Assembly: GCA_004297445.1 (NCBI GenBank)
Contig: SCUK01000028.1
Location: forward strand, 17,258-81,257
DNA: 64,000 bases
Reading direction: 5' to 3'
Source of the DNA: Anaerolineae bacterium
GTDB lineage: Bacteria; Chloroflexota; Anaerolineae; Anaerolineales; UBA11579
Part shown: one piece after another, positions 50,487-59,660 of the stretch
Position numbering within the stretch: position 1 is the stretch's first letter
How the letters are laid out: each line of letters starts with the position of its first letter
Position numbers and translations under genes: made by a program
The notes under the pieces: model-generated
The model's input: the letters and a program-made list of their open reading frames with translations, nothing else
Database searches by the model: none
Told to the model about the DNA's origin: nothing

Positions 50487-51866
50487 TCAGATGCTGTGGC
50501 CGGACTGGTCGAGCGCATTCTGCACGCCCTGCAACAGCGCTCCGTCCTGTTGCGGGAGGACGGTGCGCGGGTCAAGCAGGACCCGGCCCTCGTGGATGCG
50601 CCCCACGATGGGCGGCCGCTGGTGACGCAGGGCTTCCAGTAGTTTTTCGGGGTCGCGCGATTCCAGCGCCAGCGCCCAGGTGGGCAGGGTGTCGCCCGGC
50701 AGGCTGCCGCCGCCCACCGCCGATTCGGCTTCGACCACCTCGCCGGCGTTGAGTGTTGCGGCCCAATGGCGGGCGCGCTCGTGCAGCAGGCGGGCATCCG
50801 TGCTGATCATCTGCCAGATGGGGATTTCGCGCTCGGCTTCGTCCTTCAGGTAGTGCAGCAGGGTCGCGGCAAGGGCGGCCAGGGCGAGTTTGTCGGCGCG
50901 CACGGCGCGGGCCATGGGGTGCTTGCGGATTTTGGCAATCAGGTCAGCGCGGCCGATGAGGATGCCGGCCTGCGGGCCGCCCAGCAGTTTGTCGCCGGAA
51001 AAGCACACCAGGTCGGCGCCGGCGGCCAGCGACTCCTGCACCATCATCTCGTGCTGCAAGCCAAAGCGCTCGGTAGCCAGCAGGGTGCCGGAGCCCAGGT
51101 CGTCCAGCACAGGCAGGTCGTGCCGGTGCGCCAGTTGGGTCAATTCAGCCAGGTCGGGTTCGCTGTGGAAACCGATGATGCGGAAATTGGAGCGGTGGGC
51201 GCGCATCACCAGGCGGATATCGCCTTCTTCAATGGCGGTTGCGTAATCCTCCAAATGGACGCGGTTCGTAGCGCCGACCTCCGCCAGGCGCGCCCCGCTT
51301 TGTTTCATCACTTCGGGGATGCGAAAGCCGCCGCCAATCTCAACCAGTTGGGTGCGACCGATAAGGACTTTCTTGCCGCGCGCCAGCGCCGCCAGGGCCA
51401 GCATCAGCGCGGCCGCATTGTTGTTGACCACCAGGGCGGCTTCGGCGCCGGTGATTTTCTTCAGCAGGTCTTCCGCGTGCAGGTAGCGCGAGCCGCGCTG
51501 GCCGCTGTCCAGGTCATATTCGAGGGAACTGTAGCCCTGTGAAACGCCCTGGATGGCGTTAAGCGCGGCTTCACTCAGCGGGGCGCGCCCGAGGTTGGTG
51601 TGCAGGATGACGCCGGTGGCATTGACCACCGGCAGCAGGGTGGGTTTCACCCAGCCGCACAGGATTTCTTCCACCCGGCGCAGCAGGTTATCCGGCGTGG
51701 GCAGGGTGACCTCGCGCGCCTTCAGCCGGGCGCGCTGTTCCTCCAGCGTCTGGCGCATGGCTTCCAGCGTCAGCGGCCGGCCATATTCGGCAATCAGTTC
51801 GGCGGCTTCCGTCGAATGCAGCAGCCGGTCTACCGAGGGGAGGGCGCTCAGGTCAACGTCGCTCAT
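50487..51866 (-). CDS. selA: L-seryl-tRNA(Sec) selenium transferase
   Basis: The 459-residue PLP enzyme turns Ser-tRNA(Sec) into Sec-tRNA(Sec). It begins with a helical N-terminal domain (SALPSVDRLLHS), then NATGVILHTNLGRAPLS, the cofactor lysine in FSGDKLLGGPQAG and the C-terminal RPPIVGRIHEGRVLLDPRT. This implies that the organism makes selenoproteins. selB, selD and tRNA-Sec are not in the window. The ATG at 51864-51866 shares one base with the stop of the upstream gene (TGATG), so translation is coupled. Confidence 0.95.
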   Translation of the reverse strand: MSDVDLSALPSVDRLLHSTEAAELIAEYGRPLTLEAMRQTLEEQRARLKAREVTLPTPDNLLRRVEEILCGWVKPTLLPVVNATGVILHTNLGRAPLSEAALNAIQGVSQGYSSLEYDLDSGQRGSRYLHAEDLLKKITGAEAALVVNNNAAALMLALAALARGKKVLIGRTQLVEIGGGFRIPEVMKQSGARLAEVGATNRVHLEDYATAIEEGDIRLVMRAHRSNFRIIGFHSEPDLAELTQLAHRHDLPVLDDLGSGTLLATERFGLQHEMMVQESLAAGADLVCFSGDKLLGGPQAGILIGRADLIAKIRKHPMARAVRADKLALAALAATLLHYLKDEAEREIPIWQMISTDARLLHERARHWAATLNAGEVVEAESAVGGGSLPGDTLPTWALALESRDPEKLLEALRHQRPPIVGRIHEGRVLLDPRTVLPQQDGALLQGVQNALDQSGHSI

Positions 51867-52258
51867 CACTTTTCGGCGCGCCAGCGGCTGCGCTCCCACA
51901 GGCGAATCATGACCTCAATCGCGACCAACCCGGCCAGAAACACGAGGGCGACGTTGCCGGTGAGCACCTGGCCGCGCCACAGCCAGACCAGCGCCGCGAC
52001 GTAGATGCCCCCCAGCAGGGACTGGCGCACGACAACACCGATGTGCGGCGGCGGCTGGCTGGGGAATCGGAAGTTCAGGAAAGCGGATACGGGCAGGAGT
52101 GTGCCGCATACCGCGCACACCATCAGAAAGAACATGAGCCAGCGCGGCCAGAGGGTCGGCAGGGTATTGAGCACCAACCAGACCAGCCCGCCATAGCCAA
52201 TCAGCATAAGGAAGATGGCGGCGGGCAAAAAGGCGGCGGGGTGAAGGGCACGGTTCAT
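51866..52258 (-). CDS. Small integral membrane protein
   Basis: A 130-residue protein with four predicted helices, not recognised. It starts MNRALHPAAFLP; the ATG at 52256-52258 is chosen because the promoter's TATAAT lies upstream at 52283-52278 and GGAA sits eight bases before the ATG. Longer starts would fall on or before the promoter. It is the first gene of a unit with selA, joined by a TGATG overlap. It may be a bystander; no selenium link is known. Confidence 0.6.
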   Translation of the reverse strand: MNRALHPAAFLPAAIFLMLIGYGGLVWLVLNTLPTLWPRWLMFFLMVCAVCGTLLPVSAFLNFRFPSQPPPHIGVVVRQSLLGGIYVAALVWLWRGQVLTGNVALVFLAGLVAIEVMIRLWERSRWRAEK

Positions 52259-52277
52259 CGAAAGGGTTCCTGACTTC

Positions 52278-52283
52278 ATTATA
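52278..52283 (-). promoter_or_regulatory. -10 box of the membrane protein/selA unit
   Basis: Minus-strand TATAAT about 20 bases before the ATG at 52258. No strong -35 box is seen. Confidence 0.4.
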
Positions 52284-52360
52284 ACCAGCAGCGGCCTCCG
52301 GGTCTCCTCCAAACCGCTGGAGCAATTTGACTATAATGCAACGAAACAGGAGGCAGTCCA

Positions 52361-53908
52361 TTGCTTAAGAGTCTTGCCCAACGTGACCGCACGAACTGGC
52401 TGATCGGGGTGCTACTGTTGCTCATCCTGATGGGCGGTGCGTGGTTGCGCTGGCATGAACTGGGTGAGAGGTCGGTGGACCTGGATGAGTCCACCACCTG
52501 GTCGAGCATCTCCTACCCGAAATTTTCCGACGTAATGGCCAGTGTGAACAATAACGGCCAGGCGCCGCTCAGCTTCGTCGTGACCTATGGCCTGACTCGT
52601 TTCTTTGGTGATTCGGAAATTCCCCTGCGATTAAGTTCATTTCTTGCCGGGTGCCTCACCATTCTGGCGGTGTATCTGGTGGGGCGGCGCGGATTTGGCT
52701 ACATGGAAGGGTTGATTGCGGCTGGCATGGTGGCCGTGATGTACCAGCCGTTAAATTACAGCCAGTACAGCCGGATGTATGCCTGGATGCTGCTCCTGGC
52801 AACGCTGGCGGTCTATTATTGGCTGGACCTGTTCAACAGTATGAAGGCCGGCAAGCGGATGCCGCGTCGCTCTGCCATCCTGTACGGAGTCTTGTCTCTG
52901 GCGGGGATACTGACGAATTACCTGGTGGCTCTCATGCTGGTCTGGCAGGCAGCAGCACTCCTGCTGGTTGCCTGGCGTCAGCGGATGCTGAAGGTTACCC
53001 TGGGCCTCTATCTCGCAATTTCTCTGGCTTTTCTGCCGTGGGTCCCCCAATTGCTGACCCAGATCGGCAGACCTTCGACTCATTCGTGGATACGTGAACC
53101 CGAGCCGGATGCGCTTGGTCGATTGCTGCCATGGATTGTTGGTACTGGAGGAAATTGGGAACGCCCGACGGTTGGTTTGCTGATTTTTGCAGGGCTGATC
53201 CTGCTGGGGCTGGCCACGGCCGTCTTGCGCAGCGCCGGGGGATTCGATGAGGATAAGCAGCCCGGCAATCTCATGCAACCGGACTATCTGCTGGCGCTTT
53301 GGGCGATGGTACCGCCAATTCTGCTGTATTTTGTGTCAATCACCCTGAAGCCATTGTATCTGGAACGCTACCTGTTGTTCACGCTGCCTGCGTTTGTGCT
53401 GCTGGCGGTGCGGGGCATCACCGGTCTCCCCCTGGCGGAGGATATCCCTGCCGGTGTCAAGAAAGGGTTCATGGGGTTGGCCAGTTGCGCCTTGATATTC
53501 TTCTATCTAAATCTTACAGTGGACAGGGGGCGTTACTACGAGCAGAATAATGGCGAATTCACTCGGGCTGTAGTGCAGACCATCCAGGCATATCAGCGTT
53601 CTACACCGGGAACCCTCTCAGCGACCTGCGGGTACCGGACTCAGTATGATTATTACACCGTCCGCTTGGGACGGGAAAGTGTAGTTGAAATAGGTTTCTG
53701 CAAAGAGGATGAGTTTGAAGCCCTGCAGGAGCGAATGGCGCGCGAGGGCGCGGAAGCACTCATCCTTTCGCAATTGCATCGGCGCATATCGGATGAAGCA
53801 CTGAACTTGCTTGAAGAGCATTACTGCGAACATGACCTGACCGACTTTGGCAGTGAGAAAGTCTGGCTGTACTACCCGCGTGAGCATCCAGCCTGTGACC
53901 AGCCTTAG
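52361..53908 (+). CDS. GT-C family mannosyltransferase-like membrane protein (paralog 1 of 3)
   Basis: The 515-residue protein has about ten to eleven membrane helices and an outside C-terminal domain. The acidic motif in the first outside loop, VDLDESTTW, matches the catalytic DE of the GT39/PMT group, which uses polyprenyl-linked sugars. Its C-terminal outside domain has four cysteines also present in the two paralogs that follow. TTG is the start, seven bases after AGGAGG, with TATAAT at 52332-52337. It overlaps paralog 2 by 29 bases. Confidence 0.85.
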   Translation: MLKSLAQRDRTNWLIGVLLLLILMGGAWLRWHELGERSVDLDESTTWSSISYPKFSDVMASVNNNGQAPLSFVVTYGLTRFFGDSEIPLRLSSFLAGCLTILAVYLVGRRGFGYMEGLIAAGMVAVMYQPLNYSQYSRMYAWMLLLATLAVYYWLDLFNSMKAGKRMPRRSAILYGVLSLAGILTNYLVALMLVWQAAALLLVAWRQRMLKVTLGLYLAISLAFLPWVPQLLTQIGRPSTHSWIREPEPDALGRLLPWIVGTGGNWERPTVGLLIFAGLILLGLATAVLRSAGGFDEDKQPGNLMQPDYLLALWAMVPPILLYFVSITLKPLYLERYLLFTLPAFVLLAVRGITGLPLAEDIPAGVKKGFMGLASCALIFFYLNLTVDRGRYYEQNNGEFTRAVVQTIQAYQRSTPGTLSATCGYRTQYDYYTVRLGRESVVEIGFCKEDEFEALQERMAREGAEALILSQLHRRISDEALNLLEEHYCEHDLTDFGSEKVWLYYPREHPACDQP

Positions 53909-55400
53909 CATTCCCGTCAAATTTTCCAGAGCGCAACAACAAATCGGATTGCTCCTGCTGCTGATTACGCTGGCCGGGGCCGCATTGCGATTCTATAAAC
54001 TGGACTATCAGGATTTCTGGCATGACGAAGCCTCCACCGCGGACCATATCCTCTCCGGAAGATTGGACGTGATGCTGGCAAAGGTGTTTGCGGACGGCCA
54101 GCCGCCGTTGGCATTTTTCTTCAACCTGGCGGCCGGCAACCTGCTGGGCGAAAGTGAATGGGCGTTGCGCCTGCCATCGGCAATTGCAGGGACTCTGTGT
54201 ATCCCGGCAATGTACCTGGTGGCGCGGCGCTGGTTTGGTTATCGTGAAGCGCTCTTGGGCGCAGCCCTGCTGGCTGTGCTGCGATTCCCGATTCATTACA
54301 GCCAGGAGGCGCGGCCATACGCCTGGCTGCTGCTATTCTCTCTGCTGGCCGTTTACTACTGGTTGGAACTGCTGGCGGCATTGCGCGCCGGCACACCCAT
54401 GCCGCGCCGGGCGGCGGCGCTGTACTTCCTGTTCGGACTCCTGGCCGCCTATACCCATTACTTTGGGTTCCTATCGTTATTGTGGCAGGGCGCATTACTG
54501 CTGGCCGCAGCGCCGCGGCGCGCCTCTGCAACAATCGGTCTGATGCTGGCCTTCATCCCCGGTTATTTCTTGTGGCTGTCGCAATTGGTAAGGCAGTTCA
54601 CGGGCGGGCGGGCGCATATACACATCCCTCCACCCAACACGGGCACGCTGAAGTTCCAATACCGTATTCTATTTAACGATGCCTGGTATCGGACCAGCGA
54701 TTGGCTGCCTCAATCGGTGGCTGGTGTCTGCATCCTTCTGGCGTTGCTTTGGTGCATGCGGCGTGCAATTCCGCTGCTGCGCAAACGGGATTTTGCCGCC
54801 ATCTTCTGGCTGCCCGAAGTGACCCTGCTGATTGCCTGGGGGTTTCCGATAGCCTTCACCTATTTCTTCTCGTTGACCATCAAGCCGTTGTATGTGGCGC
54901 GCTATATGATGGCGGTGCTGATTCCGGCCGTTCTGCTTGTGACGCGGGGAGTAACGCAAAGTCCGTGGCGCAAGGCTCTCCCCGCGTTGGCCATCGCTTT
55001 ATTGGCGTTTTTTACCTACGACCTGCTGGCGCGGGTAGACTACTACAACCAGCCCAGTAAAGCCGAAGCGGAACACGTGATGCGCGCTGTGCTGGCTGCC
55101 TGGCAGGCGGAACCAGAGACGCTGCGGCTGGCGTGCACGTCAGACCACATCGCAGCATACTACAGCCGTAAATTTGCAGAACCGCAACTGGTGCAGGCAC
55201 ATGCTTGTTCAATGACCGAACTCTCAGGGATTGACTCTCTACTTGGCGTCCGGCCCTACCGCCAAATAGCGCTGGCGGTCAGCGTGTCCACGGTGGAGCC
55301 GGCCCTGCTGGCGGAGTTCTTGGAACGCTATTGTCTTCTGGAACACAACATCTATTACTGGAGCGATTTCTATTTATATGAAACTCAACCCTGCCCGTAA
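53880..55400 (+). CDS. GT-C family mannosyltransferase-like membrane protein (paralog 2 of 3)
   Basis: About 506 residues with the same layout: a catalytic loop YQDFWHDEAST, helices through the middle (TIKPLYVARYMMAVLIP near the end of the membrane region) and an outside tail with ACTSDH, HACSMTE, RYCLLEH and a terminal PCP. The start is uncertain: GTG at 53880 is used, and GTG at 53895 is also possible. It shares PNTGTL and the LFN region with paralog 3, to which it is closest. The end overlaps paralog 3 by 23 bases. Confidence 0.8.
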   Translation: MSIQPVTSLSIPVKFSRAQQQIGLLLLLITLAGAALRFYKLDYQDFWHDEASTADHILSGRLDVMLAKVFADGQPPLAFFFNLAAGNLLGESEWALRLPSAIAGTLCIPAMYLVARRWFGYREALLGAALLAVLRFPIHYSQEARPYAWLLLFSLLAVYYWLELLAALRAGTPMPRRAAALYFLFGLLAAYTHYFGFLSLLWQGALLLAAAPRRASATIGLMLAFIPGYFLWLSQLVRQFTGGRAHIHIPPPNTGTLKFQYRILFNDAWYRTSDWLPQSVAGVCILLALLWCMRRAIPLLRKRDFAAIFWLPEVTLLIAWGFPIAFTYFFSLTIKPLYVARYMMAVLIPAVLLVTRGVTQSPWRKALPALAIALLAFFTYDLLARVDYYNQPSKAEAEHVMRAVLAAWQAEPETLRLACTSDHIAAYYSRKFAEPQLVQAHACSMTELSGIDSLLGVRPYRQIALAVSVSTVEPALLAEFLERYCLLEHNIYYWSDFYLYETQPCP

Positions 55401-56961
55401 GAGCCTGATGGACGCATGGCGCGAGCGCGTTGCCGCGCTGACCCCTGACCAACGCCGCATAGGTTGGCTGCTGTTTTTCATTACACTGCTTGGCGCGGCG
55501 CTGCGGCTGTACCGGCTCGGCTACCAGGCCCTGTGGTATGACGAAGCCACCACCTGGGTGCATATCTCTTCCCCGTCGTTGGGGGGGATGCTGGCGCGGC
55601 TGGGGCCGGACTGGCAGCAGCCGCTGCATTTCATTCTCCTTTACGCTACGACGCCGTGGTTGGGTGCCAGCGAATTCGCGTTACGTTTGCCTTCGGCGCT
55701 GGCGGGAACTCTTGCGATTCCGGCCGGGTTCCTGTTGGGCCGGCGTATGTTCGGCACGCGCGAAGGGTTGCTGGCCGCTGCCCTGCTGGCCGTGCTGCGG
55801 GTGCCCATCTTCTACAGCCAGGAGGCGCGCGCCTATGCCTGGTTGATGCTCTTGTCCATCCTTTCGGCGTATTACTGGTGGCACTGGGTCCAGCACATTC
55901 TGCAGGGGCTTGCATGGCCGCGCCGGTCCATTCTGCTATATCTCTTGTTCGGTCTGCTGGCGGCGTACACGCATGCCTTTGGGCTGGTGGTGCTATTGTT
56001 TCAGGCGGTCTGGGTCGGTTGGGTTTGCCTGCGGCACGGTGGCTTGTGGCGCGCCATCGGTTGGAATGCGCTGGTGATTCCCGGCTATGCGTTGTGGTGG
56101 GCGCCATTACTGGCGGGGGCGCGGGTGCGGGGCGAACAGGTGGCCTGGGACCCGCCCAACACCGGCACATTAATCTATTACTTCAAAATCCTTTTCAATA
56201 ACAGCGAGTTCCGCCAATTTCAGATCCTCCCTTTCTGGATTGGTATGGCGCTGGTTGCGGCGGGCTTGCTCCTGACGCTTGCCCGTTCCCTGCGGGTTCA
56301 CGGTCGGCGCGCCTTCTGGCCGCTCGCCTTCAGCCCACAGGCCGCCAGCCTGTGGATGGGGGTTGCGCCCATGCTGTTTCTGTACGTCTATTCGATTTTC
56401 GTTTACCCGGTCTTCTCGATTCGTTACCCGATTGGCACCTATGCTTTCATCTATATGTTGGCGGCGCACGGCTTGCTTGCGCTGCCTGTCCCGCGCTTGA
56501 AGGGGATGGACGTGCGGGCCATCCTGGCCGCCGCCTGGGTGGCATTCCTGCTGTTCGACCTGTTCGCGGTGGACCAGTATTATTTTCACGCCACCAAGCA
56601 GGACTCACGAGCGATAATGGTGAACCTGGTGGACGTGCGCAACGAAACGCCGGATGCCTACATCGTGGTGTGCGCCGACCGCGAGTCGATAGACTACTAC
56701 CTGAGCCAGTGGGGCATTGCCGACCCGTTCGATGAGCGATTGTGCTATGCGCCGGATTACGAGCAGGTGGATCTGCCTGCCGCCGAAGCGCGTGCGCTCG
56801 CGGCAGGGGCTCCCGTATTTGCTATTGGGCACAGCCTGCGGGGAACCGGCCAGACTGAGCTGGATTACTTTGGCGACCGCTATTGCCGGCTGTCGTTTGA
56901 GGAATTTCTGCGCGGGCATGTGGCGGTCTTTGACCTCGCCGCCGGGCCGGATTGCCCCTGA
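55378..56961 (+). CDS. GT-C family mannosyltransferase-like membrane protein (paralog 3 of 3)
   Basis: The 527-residue protein has a cytoplasmic N-terminal tail of about 25 residues, then helices and the catalytic loop LWYDEATTWVH. VPIFYSQEARAYAWLMLL matches paralog 2 (FPIHYSQEARPYAWLLL). The outside tail has VVCADRE, RLCYAPD, RYCRLSF and terminal DCP, the same four-cysteine pattern. All three are consecutive and overlapping, so they are made together, perhaps to add sugars to a surface glycan or protein. Their sugar donors and acceptors are unknown. Confidence 0.85.
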   Translation: MKLNPARKSLMDAWRERVAALTPDQRRIGWLLFFITLLGAALRLYRLGYQALWYDEATTWVHISSPSLGGMLARLGPDWQQPLHFILLYATTPWLGASEFALRLPSALAGTLAIPAGFLLGRRMFGTREGLLAAALLAVLRVPIFYSQEARAYAWLMLLSILSAYYWWHWVQHILQGLAWPRRSILLYLLFGLLAAYTHAFGLVVLLFQAVWVGWVCLRHGGLWRAIGWNALVIPGYALWWAPLLAGARVRGEQVAWDPPNTGTLIYYFKILFNNSEFRQFQILPFWIGMALVAAGLLLTLARSLRVHGRRAFWPLAFSPQAASLWMGVAPMLFLYVYSIFVYPVFSIRYPIGTYAFIYMLAAHGLLALPVPRLKGMDVRAILAAAWVAFLLFDLFAVDQYYFHATKQDSRAIMVNLVDVRNETPDAYIVVCADRESIDYYLSQWGIADPFDERLCYAPDYEQVDLPAAEARALAAGAPVFAIGHSLRGTGQTELDYFGDRYCRLSFEEFLRGHVAVFDLAAGPDCP

Positions 56962-57071
56962 CCGGCGGCGCCCTGTACCATCGTACAGCACGGCTCAATT
57001 CTTCCGGCCATTACCGCCAGGGGTTGAACGCGGGATAATGCGTGCAGGAAGTCAATAAGGAGAATCCATCG

Positions 57072-58115
57072 ATGCGATACAAACTACTGGGTCGTTCCGG
57101 CCTGCGGGTGTCAGAACTTGCGTTGGGGACCATGACCTTTGGCGAAGACTGGGGCTGGGGCGCGTCCAAAGAAGAAAGCCAGCGGATTTTTGATGCGTTT
57201 GCCGAAGCGGGCGGCAACTTCATTGATACGGCGGTGAACTACACCAACGGCAGCGCCGAAGCTTACGTGGGCGACTTCATACAAAAGGACCGCGATTATT
57301 TCGTGGTGGCTACCAAGTACACGCTGCGCGACAACCACAACAACAAGCGCGACCCCAACGCGGGGGGCAACCATCGCAAACGGATGATGCAGGAAGTGGA
57401 GAAGAGCCTAAAGCGGCTGAAGACGGACTACATTGACCTGTACTACCTGCACATGTGGGATTATTACACGCCGGAAGAAGAAGTCATGCGCTCGCTGGAT
57501 GATCTGGTGCGCGCCGGCAAGGTGCGCTACCTCGGAATCTCGGATACTCCGGCGTGGGTCATCAGCAAGGCCAACATGCTGGCGGAGTGGCGCGGCTGGT
57601 CACGCTTTGTCGCCAATCAGTTCCCGTACTCATTGGCCAGCCGCACTCCGGAGCGCGACATCATCCCTATGTCCCGTTCGGAAGAACTGGCGATGTGCGT
57701 GTGGGGTATTCTGGGCGGCGGCACGCTGACCGGGAAATACCGTGAGGCAGACGCCACCAAACGCTACAGCAGCGCCAGCGAGGAACGCCTGACGCTGTCC
57801 GACAAGGTGGTCGACCTGGCGAAGGAATATGGGGCCAGCCCGGCGCAGGTGGCCATCAACTGGACGCGCCAGCGGCCGGGGCACGGCGCGCCGATGATTC
57901 CTATTCTGGGAGCGCGTTCGCTGGCCCAACTGGAAGACAACCTCGGTGCGCTGAACTTCGCGCTCACCGCCGAGCAGGTGGCCGCGCTGGATGCCCTCTC
58001 GCCGGTGGAACTGGGCTTCCCGCACGATTTCCTGCGCGGCGAGACCGTGATGGACCTGATTTACGGGCAGACCTACAAACAGACCGACAACCACCGCGAG
58101 TTCCTGTGGCGATGA
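57072..58115 (+). CDS. Aldo/keto reductase
   Basis: The 347-residue TIM-barrel oxidoreductase uses NADPH. The tetrad is visible: Asp and Tyr in FIDTAVNYTNG, Lys in VATKYT and His in YYLHMWD. The NADPH-binding end has IPILGARSLAQLEDN. It resembles AKR11/12-type general stress reductases. AAGGAG sits eight bases before the ATG at 57072. A four-base overlap (ATGA) couples it to the PPOX gene. The natural substrate is unknown. Confidence 0.9.
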   Translation: MRYKLLGRSGLRVSELALGTMTFGEDWGWGASKEESQRIFDAFAEAGGNFIDTAVNYTNGSAEAYVGDFIQKDRDYFVVATKYTLRDNHNNKRDPNAGGNHRKRMMQEVEKSLKRLKTDYIDLYYLHMWDYYTPEEEVMRSLDDLVRAGKVRYLGISDTPAWVISKANMLAEWRGWSRFVANQFPYSLASRTPERDIIPMSRSEELAMCVWGILGGGTLTGKYREADATKRYSSASEERLTLSDKVVDLAKEYGASPAQVAINWTRQRPGHGAPMIPILGARSLAQLEDNLGALNFALTAEQVAALDALSPVELGFPHDFLRGETVMDLIYGQTYKQTDNHREFLWR

Positions 58116-58507
58116 GCATGAACCAGATTCCGGAGCACATGCGCTACCTGCTGGACGATGCGACGCGGGCGTATCTGTTTCTGAGCACGCTCATGCGCGA
58201 TGGTTCGCCGCAGGCCACCGTGTTGTGGTTTGACACCGATGGCGAGCACCTGCGGGCCAACATCCGGCAGGACTCGGTCAAGGCGCGTAACCTGCAGCGC
58301 GACCCGCGCGTCGCCGTCGTGATTCCGGACCCGAACGACTCAAATACCTACATCCAATTGCGCGGGCGGGTGGCCGGTTGGCAGCCAGAGGGCGCCGCAG
58401 AGCACCTGGCGGCGCTGGGCGAAAAATACGAAGGCGCGCCCTACGCCGACCCCGGTTATGCCCATGTCATCCTGAGCATTGAAATCGAAAAAGTGTATGT
58501 AAACTAA
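58112..58507 (+). CDS. PPOX-class (F420/flavin-dependent) split-barrel protein
   Basis: The 131-residue protein shows the pyridoxamine-phosphate-oxidase-like fold: LFLSTLMRDGSPQATVLWFD, then KARNLQRDPRVAVVI and YIQLRGRVAG. Members use F420, FMN or heme, and the Actinobacteria/Chloroflexi ones often use F420, so the cofactor is open. The ATG at 58112 overlaps the aldo/keto reductase stop. Pairing with that reductase suggests a shared redox task. Confidence 0.8.
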   Translation: MSMNQIPEHMRYLLDDATRAYLFLSTLMRDGSPQATVLWFDTDGEHLRANIRQDSVKARNLQRDPRVAVVIPDPNDSNTYIQLRGRVAGWQPEGAAEHLAALGEKYEGAPYADPGYAHVILSIEIEKVYVN

Positions 58508-58588
58508 TAAGGACAGCCTGTTTCCGGGAACCAAACCGCCGCTTCTGTCGTCCTATGCCTGAACCAGTTTCTTTCAGGAGAAGAAGCG

Positions 58589-59575
58589 ATGAAAACCCCC
58601 AAAACCCTCACCCTCTTTATTGTTGCCGCCCTGCTGCTGGCAGGCTGCGGCGCCAAGGCCGCGGTCGTTGAACCCACCGAGGCCGAGTACCGCGGCGTAG
58701 AAGTGTACGCCGACACCACAGCCCCCAGTGATGCAGTCGGAGAGGCCCCGTCGGTGGGACTGGCGGCTGAGCCCTCCGCTGAGTATCAGCTCACCGGCAG
58801 CGGCTCCGGCGAGTATGCCGCTGCCAACAGCGTGCCGGTGGCCGGCGAACGGCTGGTATTGAAGAGCGCTGACCTGTCCGTGGTGGTCACCGACCCCATC
58901 GCCCAGATGGATGCCATCATCCGCATGGCGGAAGGCATGGGCGGCTTCGTCGTCACCAGCAATCTGTATGAAGTGCAGACCTATGAAGGCCAGACGGTGA
59001 AGAACGCTACCCTCACCATCCGCGTGCCCTCGGCGCAATTCGGCACGGCTCTTGGCCGGCTGGAAGGCGACGCGCTGGAAGTGCAGCACAAGAACATTTC
59101 CGGGCAGGATGTCACCCAGTCTTACACGGATTTGCAGTCCCGCCTGCGCAACCTGGAAAACGCCGCTGAACAGTTGCGCGCCATCATGGCCGATGCCTAC
59201 AAGACCGACGAAGTGCTGATGGTGTACTACCAGTTGGTGCAGGTCACCGAGCAGATTGAAGTGCTCAAGGGCCAGATCGCCTACTACGAAGAAGCTGCCT
59301 CGTTCTCGTCCATCAGCGTCAACCTGATATCAGCGGCCAGCCTGGTGGAGCCGGAAATCACCATCGCCGGCTGGTCTCCTCAGGGCGTGGCGCGTGACGC
59401 CGCCCAGCAGTTGCTCGAAGTGCTGCGCGATGTCGCCACGGCCGGTATCTGGCTGGCAGTGTATGTGCTGCCGCAGGTGCTGATGTTCGGCCTGCCGCTG
59501 CTGCTGGTGGTGCGCTGGCTGCGCCGCCTGCTCAATGGCAGCAAGCCGGTGGCCGCCGCCGCTTCTGGCGATTAG
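58589..59575 (+). CDS. DUF4349 lipoprotein
   Basis: The 328-residue protein has lipobox LLAGC (Cys at about 20), a low-complexity linker, the DUF4349 core (LVLKSADLSVVVTDPIAQMDAI... MGGFVVTSNLYE... SYTDLQSRLRNLENAAEQL, quoted in parts) with a coiled coil around residues 165-220, and a C-terminal membrane helix (about 285-310). It is thus held at both ends. The family's role is not known. CAGGAG precedes the ATG. A palindromic repeat follows. Confidence 0.88.
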   Translation: MKTPKTLTLFIVAALLLAGCGAKAAVVEPTEAEYRGVEVYADTTAPSDAVGEAPSVGLAAEPSAEYQLTGSGSGEYAAANSVPVAGERLVLKSADLSVVVTDPIAQMDAIIRMAEGMGGFVVTSNLYEVQTYEGQTVKNATLTIRVPSAQFGTALGRLEGDALEVQHKNISGQDVTQSYTDLQSRLRNLENAAEQLRAIMADAYKTDEVLMVYYQLVQVTEQIEVLKGQIAYYEEAASFSSISVNLISAASLVEPEITIAGWSPQGVARDAAQQLLEVLRDVATAGIWLAVYVLPQVLMFGLPLLLVVRWLRRLLNGSKPVAAAASGD

Positions 59576-59600
59576 ACACCCGGGAAGTCTTGCAGAATCA

Positions 59601-59630
59601 TGTAGGGGCGACGCATGCGTCGCCCCTACA
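59601..59630. repeat. Perfect palindrome, GTAGGGGCG family
   Basis: TGTAGGGGCGACGCA followed by TGCGTCGCCCCTACA: the same sequence as at 43048-43075 with one more pair at each end. It lies between convergent genes. Confidence 0.9.
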
Positions 59631-59660
59631 TTCTTTAACTAGATGTGACTCTTGGAGAAA

